Assembly: GCA_037039685.1 (NCBI GenBank)
Contig: JAWNGF010000001.1
Coordinates: 9,672,001 to 9,736,000, forward strand
Length of the DNA: 64,000 nt
Source of the DNA: Ceratobasidium sp. AG-K
Lineage: Eukaryota; Basidiomycota; Agaricomycetes; Cantharellales; Ceratobasidiaceae
Direction of reading: 5' to 3'
Part shown: positions 32,541 through 45,152 of the stretch, piece after piece
How the letters are laid out: the number at the start of each line of letters is the position of its first letter
Numbering within the stretch: position 1 is the stretch's first letter
Made by a program: the position numbers and the translations under genes
Notes under the pieces: model-generated
The model's input: the letters and a program-made list of their open reading frames with translations, nothing else
Database searches by the model: none
Told to the model about the DNA's origin: nothing

Positions 32541-35500
32541 GGATCGGAAACCGTCATCAAAGACGGGGGTAGCCGAATAATTGGAGCCGGTTTGTCCTCC
32601 GTCGGGCACGTGACCCCACATATGCAACGAGCCCCCCTGGGTCCTACTGCTAGTTCAACGCATCATCGAGCCTTCCTGTAGCCAGCAGTCATATCTCATA
32701 GGACAATATGACAATATCTCTCTCTAATTACAAACCTGTTTGGACCTCCGAACCCATTCCTTGAGCTACTGTGGCATCCTCGGAGCTGGTCCGCGTATGC
32801 GTGTCGAGCGTCCCTTGGCACAAACTTCTGGGAGGTTTTGCTGTTCCGAAAATCTCTGCAAATATAGCTAATCCACCCTTTTACTGTGGGAACCTGTGCT
32901 ATACGCTGTGGTACGAGAGATTACTCATCCAATCTTCGCTAACGACCCACCATTGCCTCCTCGCCAGACATACGGATTCCACGGATGCTATCTCCAGACA
33001 ACCATTTCCGATGGTACTTGCACCTCGACAAAGCCGCAAAGACCTAAAGTGTGGAACTTAGTTCGGCTCTCTCTGACGGGTATCATTCTTGGAACTTTGG
33101 AACCTAGTCCAGCCTCAGCGCGCGCATCGCTGGAACAGACGCGCAGTGGTGTATTAGGAGAGTTCAACCTCGCTTTATTTATAGTTCGCTCTCGGGGCTG
33201 CAGTACTAGGGTATATAATGCTGCTCTCTAGTGAATTTTAAGGGCACTCTTTCACTTCCGTCTAAACCCTACCCTTAGCTCAGTTCAATGCGTCCACGTT
33301 TCTTGCTGAAGTTATTCACTAGCCACCGAGCCGACTCAACAGTCCATAGACCTCAGTCCTGCACGAACAAAAATACCGATTTGAACGACCCCATTATCTC
33401 CCGAGTCCACCGCTTGGCTGTACGTGGAGTGCTCCAAAATTCCTTGGCATGGGAGCTGTGTCGTGGCAGAGTATCAGACGTCACCATGACATTGCTTGTT
33501 TTATCCAATGTTACTGACCGACAATTTTGAGATCCGTCTACTGATCCGTTGGCTGACCTTGTTGTTCGAAGAAGGTGGCGTTACAGTATGGCCACGCATA
33601 CAAAGCAGGTTTTGCATTGGTATAGTCGTCCATAAAGATTATGCCGCCGTGTCCGCTACTCTTACACATTATTTTGGGATTCCTCTTCCGGAACGATTGT
33701 TCGTAGGTACGTTTTCATACTCATAACCCAGACATGAAATAAAATCGGCCAAACAGAGCTATGGCGATTGTATAGTTTTACCCACGACTCGAAGTTGGAG
33801 TCAGGGCCATATTCAGATTGAGTTAAACAGCTACATAGGAGCTGTAATGTTGACAAATTGTCCCTGAGAACTCGGGGTGATCGTTCTAGCATTTTCGCCC
33901 CCCTGGTCGACGGAACAGCTCGATACCACTGTCACTACGTCCCTTAGTACTCCCCTGCTTTATGGCTGATCGCCTTCACTTCCAACATCTCGCTGTCTTT
34001 TCCGGATACCCTTCGGGTACCTAGGTAGCTACTTTCATGGGCATACCACTCTAATCCTTCCAGCGCGCCAGAAAGCTATTGCTGGATAACCCATTCCGAG
34101 GACCTATGGAACAACATTATTAGGGATATGCTTCCTTTGGTGGAGCGTATGCGCACCGATCATCTTGCTTTCGGCGTTTGGTCAGAGTGCTATCATTAGG
34201 TATCCTGGATGACTCAGTCACAACGTCTGAGTGTATCAGGGTCCCATATCAGACTAGGTATCGTTGCTCCTTTCCGCCCAATTCGGATTTTCGAGACGCT
34301 TTGCACATTTCTCAGGCCGCTGAGACCGTCCTAAGTTACAAAGCGGTTCCTGTTTGCTGATGTTTGATATGTCCCACTTGCCAACGAATAGACACCGGGG
34401 CGTAGCTGACCCAGGGGTGGATACAGCCACAACATAATCGGAATAGATATCGGTTAAAGCGCCCGTTCAAGGAGTTCGTATATGCAATGCAAAGTATACG
34501 TAACTCTACGTCGTCGACTTGCTAGGCTAGCGAGGCTCTAGTGTCATGAGCGCTTGCTTCCGTCTTGGCACACAGCTCCGCCAGTCACTACTCGGAACCA
34601 AACACGAGTCAGATAACTGTAGTCCGTGATCCTCATGACTTTGACGTTGATACATCGTGTGGAGCCTCAGTGCAAGACACATCCCGCTACCGAGGCTTCG
34701 CTTGTTACTCGACGAAACATGGATATCTGGCTCGATCCCATCCGCATCCCTTGCAAAGCAATTCAGTGATCGCGAAGACTCGTTAGTCAAAGTAGTAGGC
34801 TTACAGTGGATTCTGAATGGTATCCTTGGCAAAAACAAACTTTTTGAATAGTTGGCCAATCGCACAAAGGGGTTGGAGGAAGATTGCTCACTCAGCCCAA
34901 GCCCAAGCCCCACCTCTCTCAGTCAGCACTAGCAATAGTCACTATATCCGAGGACATACATGCGTGGGCGTTCGACCCCTTACCCCTTCGTGACGATAAC
35001 TCAACGTGCTGATATGAGGGTACACTTTTTGGAGTGGACGTACTCAATTTCAAACGTGGAGTAAATCGCTCAAATTAATTGTGCTTGTCCCATCTCTGCG
35101 ATATTCGGATCCCCGGCACAGAGAAGCCGTACTTCTCATGGTGGCGAAAAAAAAACAGTTTTCGAACTCATTGGAAAACAACGAGGGCCGAAGCGTGGCT
35201 TGGATTTTGATCTCAAGTACTGGGAAACATGTAAACTTGAAAAAACTTGGAAACATTTAAACACGCCTACTGCTCATATGAAGTCCAAGTCTTTGGCAGA
35301 AAATAACCCAAAGAAACCCAGTGGTACTCGTCACAGAGCGAGGAGCAACTGGATTGGCCTCGCGGCAGAGATTATGGTTGCTTAACTATGACGATGTACT
35401 CAGCGCCCAGTCCCAGCTGGCCGGGCCACGCCGTGACAATTCCGAACGCATGCACTTCGGTAACGAAACTTATGGGTTACAGCTCAAGCTAAGGTCGTCT

Positions 35501-35701
35501 AGGCAAGGCAAATAAAATTCGTCGGGACTCTGCACATTTATCGAGGAGCAGTAAACGCATCCAAGGCTAAGATAGCGAGTGGATAAAAAAAGGGGGACAA
35601 GAATAGAAATACACTAGGAATATACCGATACTGGGCCGAAAAAGAGATGAAACAGTAGCTAGAAACTAGAACGGTGGGTAAAATTACTAGGTTTGGTTCG
35701 A
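32541..35701. other. 3.2-kb spacer between regulator copies 1 and 2
   Basis: No gene I can support. It includes the copy-1 promoter (CACGTG at 32607-32612) and, at about 34550-34670, sequence related to 29230-29350. Short frames near 33288-33726 have no recognisable domain. Confidence 0.45.
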
Positions 35702-37914
35702 CTACATCCCGATCACCCTGAGGCGCGCAGCCCGTAAGTCAGACCATATAGCTGGCCGACCCAGTGACCAAATGTTGTCTAATATTCTGAGTAAATCGTT
35801 GCCCACAGTCCCAGAACGCGAACAGTCCGGCAAACTGAGCATACGAGTTCGGATGAGGAATTGCGAGACTGGATCGGATGTAGCGATTCCGATCTGTTTG
35901 AAGCGCATATGAACTTTGGGAAGGACTTTATTGGGCAATGACTTACGATGACTATGGGCATAATCAAGAAAGAATCTGGGTTCCTACCCGATTTCGCGCC
36001 TTTGAGGAGTTCCATGAATTTGGTGCGTGCCTTGGCTACTCGTACATCTTGGGAACTGGCACCGCACAGTGCCTATATACTGTTCTCTCAAACTTGCGAT
36101 ATGAACGGGAACAGAGCACGTACCATATATAGATAAACAAAGGCCGCCTGACGCCAACACTCCTGCACTACCAGCCGTCCGATCATCAAATTTGTATCGC
36201 AGGACGCGACGATTGTCGACTTGAACCCTGCAATTTCCTCTTCCAGCTCGCGGACAAGTTCCTGGCGCACGTTCGTCCCGAAATCCTCTTGCACAATGTT
36301 CATCTTTGCAAGTGTAATCACCAGTCTGTCGGGCACACCGTATAACCACCGTAATCCAGGTCCGTTTTCCAGGTTGAATAAATCCTCATTTACTTCCGCA
36401 GTGAATTCGACGTTATATCGAAAGAACGTCGGTCGGTTAGTGATCGCACTCAACAGAATATCCAGTGTTGCATAGAATTGAGGGCTAATGTCGAGAAAAC
36501 GCGAAAGCAGGCCTGGGAGGTGGATGAGGCTTTCTGGTGGTTCTGGGCATGCCCGGCGGAAGGTAGGTGCGGCGGCTTGCATTATGGTCAAGACATTGGA
36601 AATAGGTGTGAGTTTGAAAATTATTGAAATTAACTATGGGCAACTCGTGAGTATGTATAGGTGCAAGTACAATGTCTACTCTCACATCGTATAGACCATC
36701 CAGGCTACTGAGTGCATCGATTTGATCCAATTTTCGGTCAATTTGACTAGCTTGACCAGTCGATTGCCATCTGTGACGCATGCGGTTTTGAAGAATAAGA
36801 ATCTCAGGCGAATCGCCGAGATTGTATGCCGTACTTGTTGTCGCTGCCCGTGCAGTGTGGGAGGCCATCAGCTTTTTCCAACGGCACTCCTCCCCAAGCG
36901 CGTATCCATCAATAACATATTGCCTCGCCAACGGAACAATTCGCGTTGGCTCAAAGAGGAAGCGCGTCATCCAGAGAGCGTCTATATTAGAGTCAAGAGC
37001 TGATTATAATGCCGAGAGTAAATAACTTACAAGATTGGAGAACAAACGGTATCCAGTTGCTCTTGACTTTGTGATCCAGACTTAGCGAAGAGCACAACAG
37101 GTAGCTAACACCTTCTGGGTCCTCCCGTGTGTGTACAACAACATCGCAATACGGTAGGGGATTGACATTAGTTAGTCCGAGCCCGAAGTTAATGGGAGAA
37201 GCCGGCTTGAGCGGACCCCGTGGAAGCCAGAAGGTTTTGCAGTGTTATTTTGAGGCGGCGCGAGACTGAGCAAGGCGTTGAAGAGACTGGCTTGTCCAGG
37301 AGTTAGTGCGTGTCGGATGCGGTCTTCGTCAGAAGGGGTGGATGCTTGGCGATGATTATATTTGTCAGAGCTCCCGCTAGATGAGATGGCAGAACCAAGA
37401 CACTCACCGGTTTCTAAGTTGTGTGCGGGGTTGCCCAGAGGGACATTTGAATTGCTCTCGCCGGAGTATGGGGCGTGGTGCGGGTAATCGAACTCATCGA
37501 AGCCAAGCGTGGCCTCAGGCCCATAAATCGGAGAAATAGATTGAAGGTCAGGAGAAATAGGCGGGATGAGCTGACCGATGGGATTTGAATATCCAACCCG
37601 TGTGCCCAGAGCTGGCGCTTGAACCGGCTAGGGGCAGGAGGCAGCACTGAGGTTTGCGGCTGCGACGGGTTCCGTGCCGGAGTTCCCTCGGGTCGGGATT
37701 CGGCCAAACTATAACCAGACAGGGAGGGAGCATGATATCCTTCACACACGACACCCGCATGGTTGCATTGCTGACAGGGGGGCCGATCATGAGACTGGTT
37801 GCATTTTTTCTGCCTATTTTTAAGGAAGTAGATTTTTAATCGAAAGTAGGTTGGTAAGATGATTTATATTGACCTAGATGTGTAGCTTAAATAACCCGCG
37901 CTGGAGCTAGACAT
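35702..37914 (-). pseudogene. Zn2Cys6 regulator, copy 2, with altered zinc cluster and frameshifts
   Basis: Closely related to copies 1 and 3 across the whole length (LRWLYGVPDRLVITLAKMN, SNWIPFVLQSC, LRAARLRVIGM end). The first exon from ATG 37914 reads GYLSYTSR where the paralogues have cysteine pairs (GCLNC, GCYTC), so both N-terminal zinc ligands are tyrosine (codons TAT and TAC). The other four cysteines remain. The linker needs frame changes near 37615-37630 and 37190-37210. It is therefore probably a non-DNA-binding pseudogene. If the frame changes are sequence errors, it would be a zinc-defective regulator. Confidence 0.75.
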
Positions 37915-38246
37915 GGATTGGAACTGACATTGAGATCAGTCCCTGGCAACGGATGGGTCCGGGAATGTCAATGCCACGTGACCCGACCCACACAATCACA
38001 AATCAACCTTTGATATCCCCACATTGGCATCAAATCCTCTCATCCGATTCGTCGTGGAGTCTTCTCTTCCGAAATGAAACGTGAAGTAAGTTTCCCCAAC
38101 ACCGTCAACGATAATATGTCCCAATAGCATAGAATGTTAGAGTGTGATACCATCCCGATTCCAAATAACAATACCCATATCACCGGCCAACAAACTCGAA
38201 CAACGTAAGAACGGAACACGGACCAAAACCACAGCGGCGATACAAC

Positions 38247-40436
38247 CTACAGTCCCGTAACCCTATAGCAAGCGATTCTCAAATCCTCCCAAACAACAGG
38301 CCTATCTTCCTTTGCACTTCTTAGCCACACGTCCTGCAGCATTCGCAGCACGTCGTGCACACAAGTGCCAGGATTTTGACATTCAAGCTGAACCGATAGT
38401 CGCGCAAGAAGCATATCCCGATCGCTTTGTTTTGTCGTGGCCATTCCAACCTGCTAGCTGTGTGAGTTTCGTATGATGAAAACGAGACCAAACGTACGAG
38501 AACCCAGGGAAGGATGAGATATACATCCGGGTGCCTGCCTGGCTTGACACCATTTACGAGTCGCAAGAATGCATTGTGAGCTTTTAGAACTCGATAGTCT
38601 TGAGGCGTCGCTCCGCACAAGCCCTATTCAGAACCAAATCAGCAGTGAGTTGTGCACTGGGTCCACTCATCAACGTACATACCATGTAAAGATAGACATG
38701 AATTGCCAGACGCCAGCATTGTTGCACAATCAACCGCTCGATTTGTATTTCTGGACTCCCTGCATCGTCTCCGCTAATGAACAGGTTCGGATCGTTGATA
38801 TATTTTTCGACCCGGGCTACAGTTTCCTTGTTCACAGGACCAGACCCAGCATAGAGGTCCTCCCTTAGTTGGTTCATCCAAGCGACCAAGAGAATAACTT
38901 GATCCGGAACACCGAGTAGCCACTGGAGCCCAAAATCTTTGCTCCTCGACTTCATGTCTTCAACCAACTCGGTTGAAAAGTCTACTTCGTATCGGAAGAA
39001 CATTGGCCGACCCGACCCAACCGCCAAGACAGCGTCCAGCACAGCAAAGTGTCGAAGGTTGATCCCTGGCTCAAGCAGAAGTTCAGCGAAGTTAACGAGG
39101 GTGTTCGGTGGTTCTGGACATGCGCGACGAAAAAAAGGGGCGGCTGACTCCATTAGCTTAAAGAGGGCGGAGAGAGGACAGGAGTATACATGAATTCCAA
39201 GGATCTGAGACTCGGCAAGATGAGGGCGGAAGAGAATGAGCTCGAACCAGACTCACCTCGAATGTATTATCCAGGGCACTGGAGGCCTCTTGTCTATCTA
39301 GACTAGATAAACCTGATGGCTGTGATTTATAGGAGAGTAACTTCTGGTGTACTCCGCCCGCTAAGACTGAAGCCATCTTCAGCGCTTCAGGGTTCGAAGT
39401 CGACGTTTCACATAAGGTTTTCATAGTCTTCGAGATAAGTGCAATCCTCGCGCGCGTGCTTTCCGAGCTGGCAATTTGTCGAACTACAGCATCCTTCGTA
39501 CGATTGACGATCCGGCTCGGGTCGAATAATATTAATCTCGTCCAATTCGCGTCTAGACCCGTAATTATCAATGTATATCAGCGTCGAGAAGACGTGAAAC
39601 CCACAGCTTTGTAAAACAAATGAGAGCAGATTGCTTGGCACAGAACTATCAAGCAATAGTGTCGTATACCATAATTGTTTGACTTCTTCGAAATCGCCGT
39701 CGTCAGCGCTAGGATCCTCGTCAATTTCTGGCAGCATTGGCCAGTAACTAGTGGGCAAAGTTCGCAACGAGATGGGCTGTGGAACAGGGCCGGTTGCTTT
39801 GGGGTGGTGGAAGGAACATCTCTTGACAAATGCGATGCATCATTCCGTCGTGTGGACCAATGGGGCAAGGCATTTAAATCTAGTTCTAGGGTGTCGCCAA
39901 GAGGCTCCTGAGGCAGGGCGGCCCAGGTGGATGGGAAAGCAGACGCAGGTCTGAACCTTGCGGAGGCGTGCGAGGACTTATGCTCCCAGGAAACAATGAA
40001 AGTTCGGGAGAGTCGGTAGAGAGTTGTCCGGAAGTATATTCGGGGTTGAGGGCAACCGGTTGCCCACGATTCGGCAACGGGCGTAGATTGTTTGGTAAAG
40101 CAAACACAGTCTCTGTGGTGCAGGGAAAGTAGGCGAGCGCGAGTTGGTGGAAGTAGTGGTTGGCTGGAACACCCGGTTCGTTCTCGCCAATTCGGAGGCA
40201 GGCCTTGGTGCAGGCCTCGTCCTCTTCTGTGAGTGCCCGCCCCTCGATTCAACATATTCGTATCCACTACACTCGATCCCAGATTTGATACACCGTTGAC
40301 ATTGTGGATGGGTCTCGTCGCATTTCTTTCGCCTACCGTCTCAGGTACATATTCAGAGGTGGGCTATCAGTAAGAAAGCAAAGCAGAATCACCTAGACTT
40401 GCAAGTGTAGCATCCCGTGGTTGACCGAATCGCCAT
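38247..40436 (-). CDS. Zn2Cys6 regulator, copy 3 (linker frame uncertain)
   Basis: Starts at ATG 40436 (MAIRSTTGCYTCKS). An intron after CKS(R) joins to RRKKCDETHPQCQRC...C, a complete six-cysteine cluster. The regulatory domain is conserved with copy 1 (RRACPEPPNTLVNFAELL, LGVPDQVILLVAWMN), and the last exon ends DLRIACYRVTGL. The proline/serine linker between about 39700 and 40130 changes frame at least twice without good splice sites, so the copy may be disrupted. It lies head-to-tail 333 bases upstream of copy 2. Confidence 0.7.
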
Positions 40437-41451
40437 TGGTGGTGGGAGGAAGGAGATGGGGGCTTATTTGTTATTCTTGTCGCGTGGTTGTCACGTTCCG
40501 CACGCCAGGTTCTGATCGATCGGTTGATCCACCCGATCGCACTTCTATCGCTCGATCCATCCACTCCTTACTCTCATTGGCCCAAGCCCAAAGCCAGCAC
40601 GAAAGCACCGTAGAATACGGTGACTTGTATATACGGTTACTTTGCGTACATAATACCCAATTGTTGTAATGGTAGAAACAAGCGATTGTTTGAATCAAAA
40701 GAATTGACTAGAGGAGTCCCCGAAATTACAACGCCCCATACAGCATCCCTACCTCCGTAACCATTCTTGTTTACAATATTGGCCAGACTATATCGACCAG
40801 AGTGCTTAGTTTACAAACCCGGGTCCTGCGACGAGTTTACCTAGTACCACTTCACTTCTTCGGTTGCAGCGAGTATAATGTAATTCATGTTCTATCGGCA
40901 GGTCCCGCCATTTTTCCCGAGTTGCCCGGCATCTGCCAGGAATTTCGGTGTGACGGCATCTGTGCCTGGCGCTTCATCAGCCAGCCGGTGGAGTCAGAGA
41001 ATTTTCCAGATCGCTAGCTCGAAAGCGTACAGCTGATAACCTGATGCTCGGACATACCGGGCGAGGCTTAAGTCTGACAAAGTCTCTCCTTGTCGGGGTT
41101 TATTTGCCAAGCCTAGCATCACGTGATTTTTATCACCGCCAATCACTCTCCTGGTTTACGCGACGACCAGCCGAATTAAGCTACTGGTAATCGAGATACT
41201 AGACGAAACGCCAACATTGCACAATGTGTCAGGGGGGAGGTCATGTGCCTGTGGTGGATCCAATGTTGCGCCCGTTAGACGACGCGAACGCTCGCCTCCT
41301 GTCCAGGTAGCCCGAGCGGGAGGAGCATTGCGTAAAGCATGGAACTCATTAGTCCTTTAGGGGGTATAAAACACGACCAGGGCGAGCCTGAATTGACCCA
41401 ACCTCTTCGACGTATTCGATTCGACTCAGCAGCACTCCAACTCGACTCAAC
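40437..41451. other. intergenic region; promoter of GH128 copy 1
   Basis: No gene seen. The last 350 bases resemble the region before the second glucanase gene, sharing ATCACGTGAT (CACGTG at 41120-41125), a CGCCAATCACTCTC block and a TATA box TATAAAA at 41365-41371, 87 bases before the ATG. Confidence 0.55.
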
Positions 41452-42586
41452 ATGCTTTCAATGACTAGCTTCGCTACTTTGGCTACGGCCCTCCTTGCTA
41501 CTGCCCCGTCCGTTTACGCGGGAAAGCGTGGTCTCGCATGGCCTTGGTGTAAGTCTGATAGAGCTATCTCATTCGCAAATTAACATTTTGGTGTAGATAA
41601 CGAGGGCAAGAACCTGGACTCGTCCAAACTCGCCAACGGAAACGGCAATGTTCAGTGGTGTGTATAGCTATCATAAAGATGTAGGAGTATATGTAACCAA
41701 AATTTCTACAGGATGTACAACTGGGAGACCTGGCGCCCGGCCAAGACTACCAACATGAACTGGGTTGGCATGCAGCGCTGCCTCGATTGCGACTCGTCTC
41801 CCATCGGCCAGCTTGCGACTCGCGCCGCTCAGCAAGGCTGGAACACCGTCCTGACGCTGAACGAGCCTGATATCAACGGGATCTCGGCTGCGACTGCTGC
41901 GAACTGGTACATCAAGTACATCAACCCTCTCCAGATCAGTACGTACCCTATTGACTCAGGAAGTGAGTCGGTTTTGACGAGTGTTTGATATCTGTAGAGA
42001 AGGCCATTCCATCAGTCACCTCTAGCACGAATGCTGGTCAGGGTCTCGATTGGGCTGCCGCATTTATCTCTGCCTGTGCTGGACGAGTAAGTGGGAATCA
42101 TGGACCCTAGAATTTTCCTTACCATCCTGGTTATTCTAGTGCTACTTCGACTACGTAAACATCCACTGGTACGGAAGCTCCTTTGCCGCCTTCCAGTCCC
42201 ATGTCCAGAACGCACACAACCGGTTCCCCAACTACAAGGCAAGCGTCTCCCAATAGGCCTCACAGAAAAATACTCATGTTAGCTCCCACTAGTTGATTAT
42301 TTCTGAGTTCTCCCTGGTAGCCCCGCTTCGCGTGACCAGCAGGTCGCTTTCCTCAAGTCGGCCATGTCCTTCCTCGACGGAGCCTCGTATGTCACCTACG
42401 TAAGTGTTGATGGTTTCACATCAGTATATTATACATAGCTCATCTTTACTGCAGTACTCTGTATTTGGTGCCAGCTCGCCTTCGCTCATCTCTCAAAACA
42501 CCGGCGGAGGAGAAGTCGGCACTGGCTCGTCCCTCTTCAACGATGACGGGAGCCTAAGCGCCAACGGCATCGCTTACCGTGGATAG
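41452..42586 (+). pseudogene. GH128 beta-1,3-glucanase, copy 1, one-base deletion
   Basis: Same seven-exon structure as copy 2 (41452-41548, 41597-41657, 41712-41938, 41998-42086, 42140-42238, 42293-42399, 42455-42586). A secretion signal is followed by KRGLAWPW. The proposed acid/base glutamate is in LNEPD and the nucleophile in ISEFS. Exon 6 is one base shorter than in copy 2 (GTAGCCCCGC versus GTAGCCCCTGC). The summed exons are 812 bases, not divisible by three, so the last 50 or so residues shift frame just after the catalytic ISEFS segment. It could be an assembly error. Otherwise this is a young pseudogene. Confidence 0.8.
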
Positions 42587-44019
42587 ACAAGGATATAATG
42601 AGCAGGCACGCATACAACGCAATTGATTTGTAAACATAATTACAACACTAGATAATGAACTCTTCATGTACTTTTTCGAGTGAGCTTTCGAACTGGCTAA
42701 GGAGTTGCCACTATATGGAATCGTTACATGATAGTGTACATCGGGCGGTTGGTATCGCACGTAAATGGATGGGCAGCTCGTATTGATATACGTTATTTAA
42801 TAGGTGATATCGATATCAGTGTGAAATGTTGATGATGCATATGATTACAGGCGCTACCCTCGAGAGCTACACGTATTGTGCCAAGGCCGAAACAATGGGG
42901 TACGAGCCTGTGTATGCCAGCTAGTCAAGCCATCCTGATACTTCATTTGCGCCCCTCTATATGATGGCCGCTATGAGACCAGATCTTCAATTAGGTTCTA
43001 GTCTTGCATGCCGAGAGGATGAACACCCTATGACCAGCCCGAGGAAGGAGAACAAGTGCATACAGGTAGATAACAACGCTCGTATCAAGTTACCCTAGTT
43101 CTAGTGAATAAACGCTCTTGCAGATTTCTTAGCCACGGAAATTCAGAGTATGATTGTGTTTCAAAGCTTCTCTTTCCGGCTGGATAAATTCACCCTCACG
43201 TGGGGCATTCTGTCCACGGTTGATGGCATCCTGGAAACCAAGCCAGCTATACGGATAATTTTGGGTAATATTCTCATATAAATCAAAAAATTATACTTAA
43301 TGTCGGCGCAATTGTTGCTAAGAGCAGACTGGTGCATCATCCTGCGAGACAGCGGTAGACTCTCCCGTGGAGGTGGTTGTTGGTTAATTGCCAATTGCAC
43401 CGCCCCAGCTCTTTGCCATCCGCCGCTAGCCGGTCACAACTACATCTTCTGCTACATCATCAAACATATGAGGGATTCTAAAGTCAAGACGGGTTCTCTT
43501 GACAATTGTACGAGTTTACGGTGCATCATGACTTGACTCAGGCGTCGCATCCGACAACCGGCTCTCCTAGCGTTGATAAAATCGCCAATCAAGGTCAATC
43601 ACCCATCTTACGACGCCTGGGCATAGCGGGCGGGCCAGTTGCCAAACAGAGTACCTGCTCGTTAAAGTGTATGTCCCGGGTTTGTATCACGTGATTACGT
43701 TCATCGCCAATCACTCTCGTGCCTTACGCGACCACTAGCCGAATCAGTGAATGACCCGCTAAACCTAAGAATCTGCATGGAATCGATAAACTGACTACTA
43801 TTGGATGTTATGCCAAGTATTATCCATGGTTGGTCCAGGCAAACGCGAGGACGCGAGCGTAGCCTTGTCCCAAGTATCCCGATCATGGCGAACGACTTTC
43901 GTCGGGTGTGGACCTCACCGTGCTTGGAAAACCTATAAAACATGACTGGAGAAGGTTCGATATTAAGCAGGCCCTCGAACTCCTCTACCTGACTCGACAA
44001 CTCCTTCACTTGACTCAAC
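42587..44019. other. spacer and promoter of GH128 copy 2
   Basis: No gene. CACGTG at 43688-43693 and TATAAAA at 43934-43940 lie in the same order and nearly the same spacing to the ATG as in copy 1 for the TATA box (86 bases). The promoter was therefore duplicated with the gene. Confidence 0.55.
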
Positions 44020-45152
44020 ATGCTATCGATGTCCAGCTTTGCTACTTTGGCTACGGCCCTCCTTGCTACTGCCCCGTCCGTTTACGCGGGAAAGCGCGGT
44101 CTCGCGTGGCCTTGGTGTAAGTCGCATGCAACTATAATATTTCACAACTAAAATTCATTGCGCAGACAACGAGGGCAAGAACCTGGACTCTTCTAAACTC
44201 GCCAACGGGAATGGCAATGTTCAGTGGTACGTAAAGCTATCATACAATATAAAATATCAACTAACTAAATATTCTACAGGATGTACAACTGGGAGACCTG
44301 GCGCCCGGCCAAGACCACCAACATGAACTGGATCGGCATGCAGCGATGCCTCGACTGCGACTCGTCGCCTATTGCTCAGCTCAAGACCCGTGCTGCTCAG
44401 CAGGGCTGGAACACGGTGTTGACGCTGAACGAGCCTGATATCAACGGGATCTCGGCTGCGACTGCTGCTAACTGGTACATCAAGTACATCAACCCCCTTC
44501 AGATCAGTACGAGCCTTGTCTATCTAAGTAAACGGCCTGATTCTGACGAGTATTTTATATTTGTAGAGAAGGCCATCCCATCGGTCACCTCTAGCACGAA
44601 TGCTGGTCAGGGTCTCGACTGGACAGCTGCGTTCATATCTGCTTGCGCTGGACGAGTAAGTTGCAATACTTCGTTTCGATATCCCACCGCTCATTGGACG
44701 TGTTCTAGTGCTACTTCGACTATGTCAACATCCACTGGTACGGCAGCTCCTTTTCCGCCTTCCAGTCCCACGTCCAGAAGGCGCACAGCCGGTTCCCCAA
44801 CTACAAGGCAAGCATAGTTGATATGCGCCAAGCAAAGTGCTAATACAACTCTCAACAGTTGATCATTTCCGAGTTTTCTCTGGTAGCCCCTGCTTCGCGT
44901 GACCAGCAGGTCGCTTTCCTCAAGTCGGCCATGTCCTTCCTTGACGGAGCTTCGTATGTTAGCCATGTGAGTGTTGATAATTTACAGGGGTGTATTTCAT
45001 ACGACTTACCTTGACTATAGTACGCTGTGTTTGGCGCTAGCTCGCCTTCGCTCATCTCTGGGAACACTGGTGGTGGAGAGGTCGGGACCGGCTCATCTCT
45101 CTTCAACAATGACGGAAGCCTGAGCGCCAACGGTATCGCCTACCGTGGATAG
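44020..45152 (+). CDS. GH128 beta-1,3-glucanase, copy 2 (intact)
   Basis: Exons 44020-44116, 44166-44226, 44280-44506, 44567-44655, 44709-44807, 44859-44966 and 45021-45152 total 813 bases, giving 270 residues. A signal peptide (SFATLATALLATAPSVYA) precedes the Asl1-like glycosyl hydrolase core. LNEPDINGIS carries the likely acid/base glutamate and LIISEFSLVAP the nucleophile. The family, founded on a Lentinula enzyme, hydrolyses beta-1,3-glucan of fungal walls and probably acts in wall remodelling or lysis. Intron 5 (44808-44858) has a GC-AG boundary shared with copy 1. It is the functional partner of the pair. Confidence 0.93.
44808..44858 (+). other. GC-AG intron in GH128 copy 2
   Basis: The donor is AAG|GCAAGC and the acceptor CAACAG|TTGATC. 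Copy 1 has the same donor (42239-42292), while downstream GT dinucleotides are not conserved, so the GC donor is the shared signal. Confidence 0.7.
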
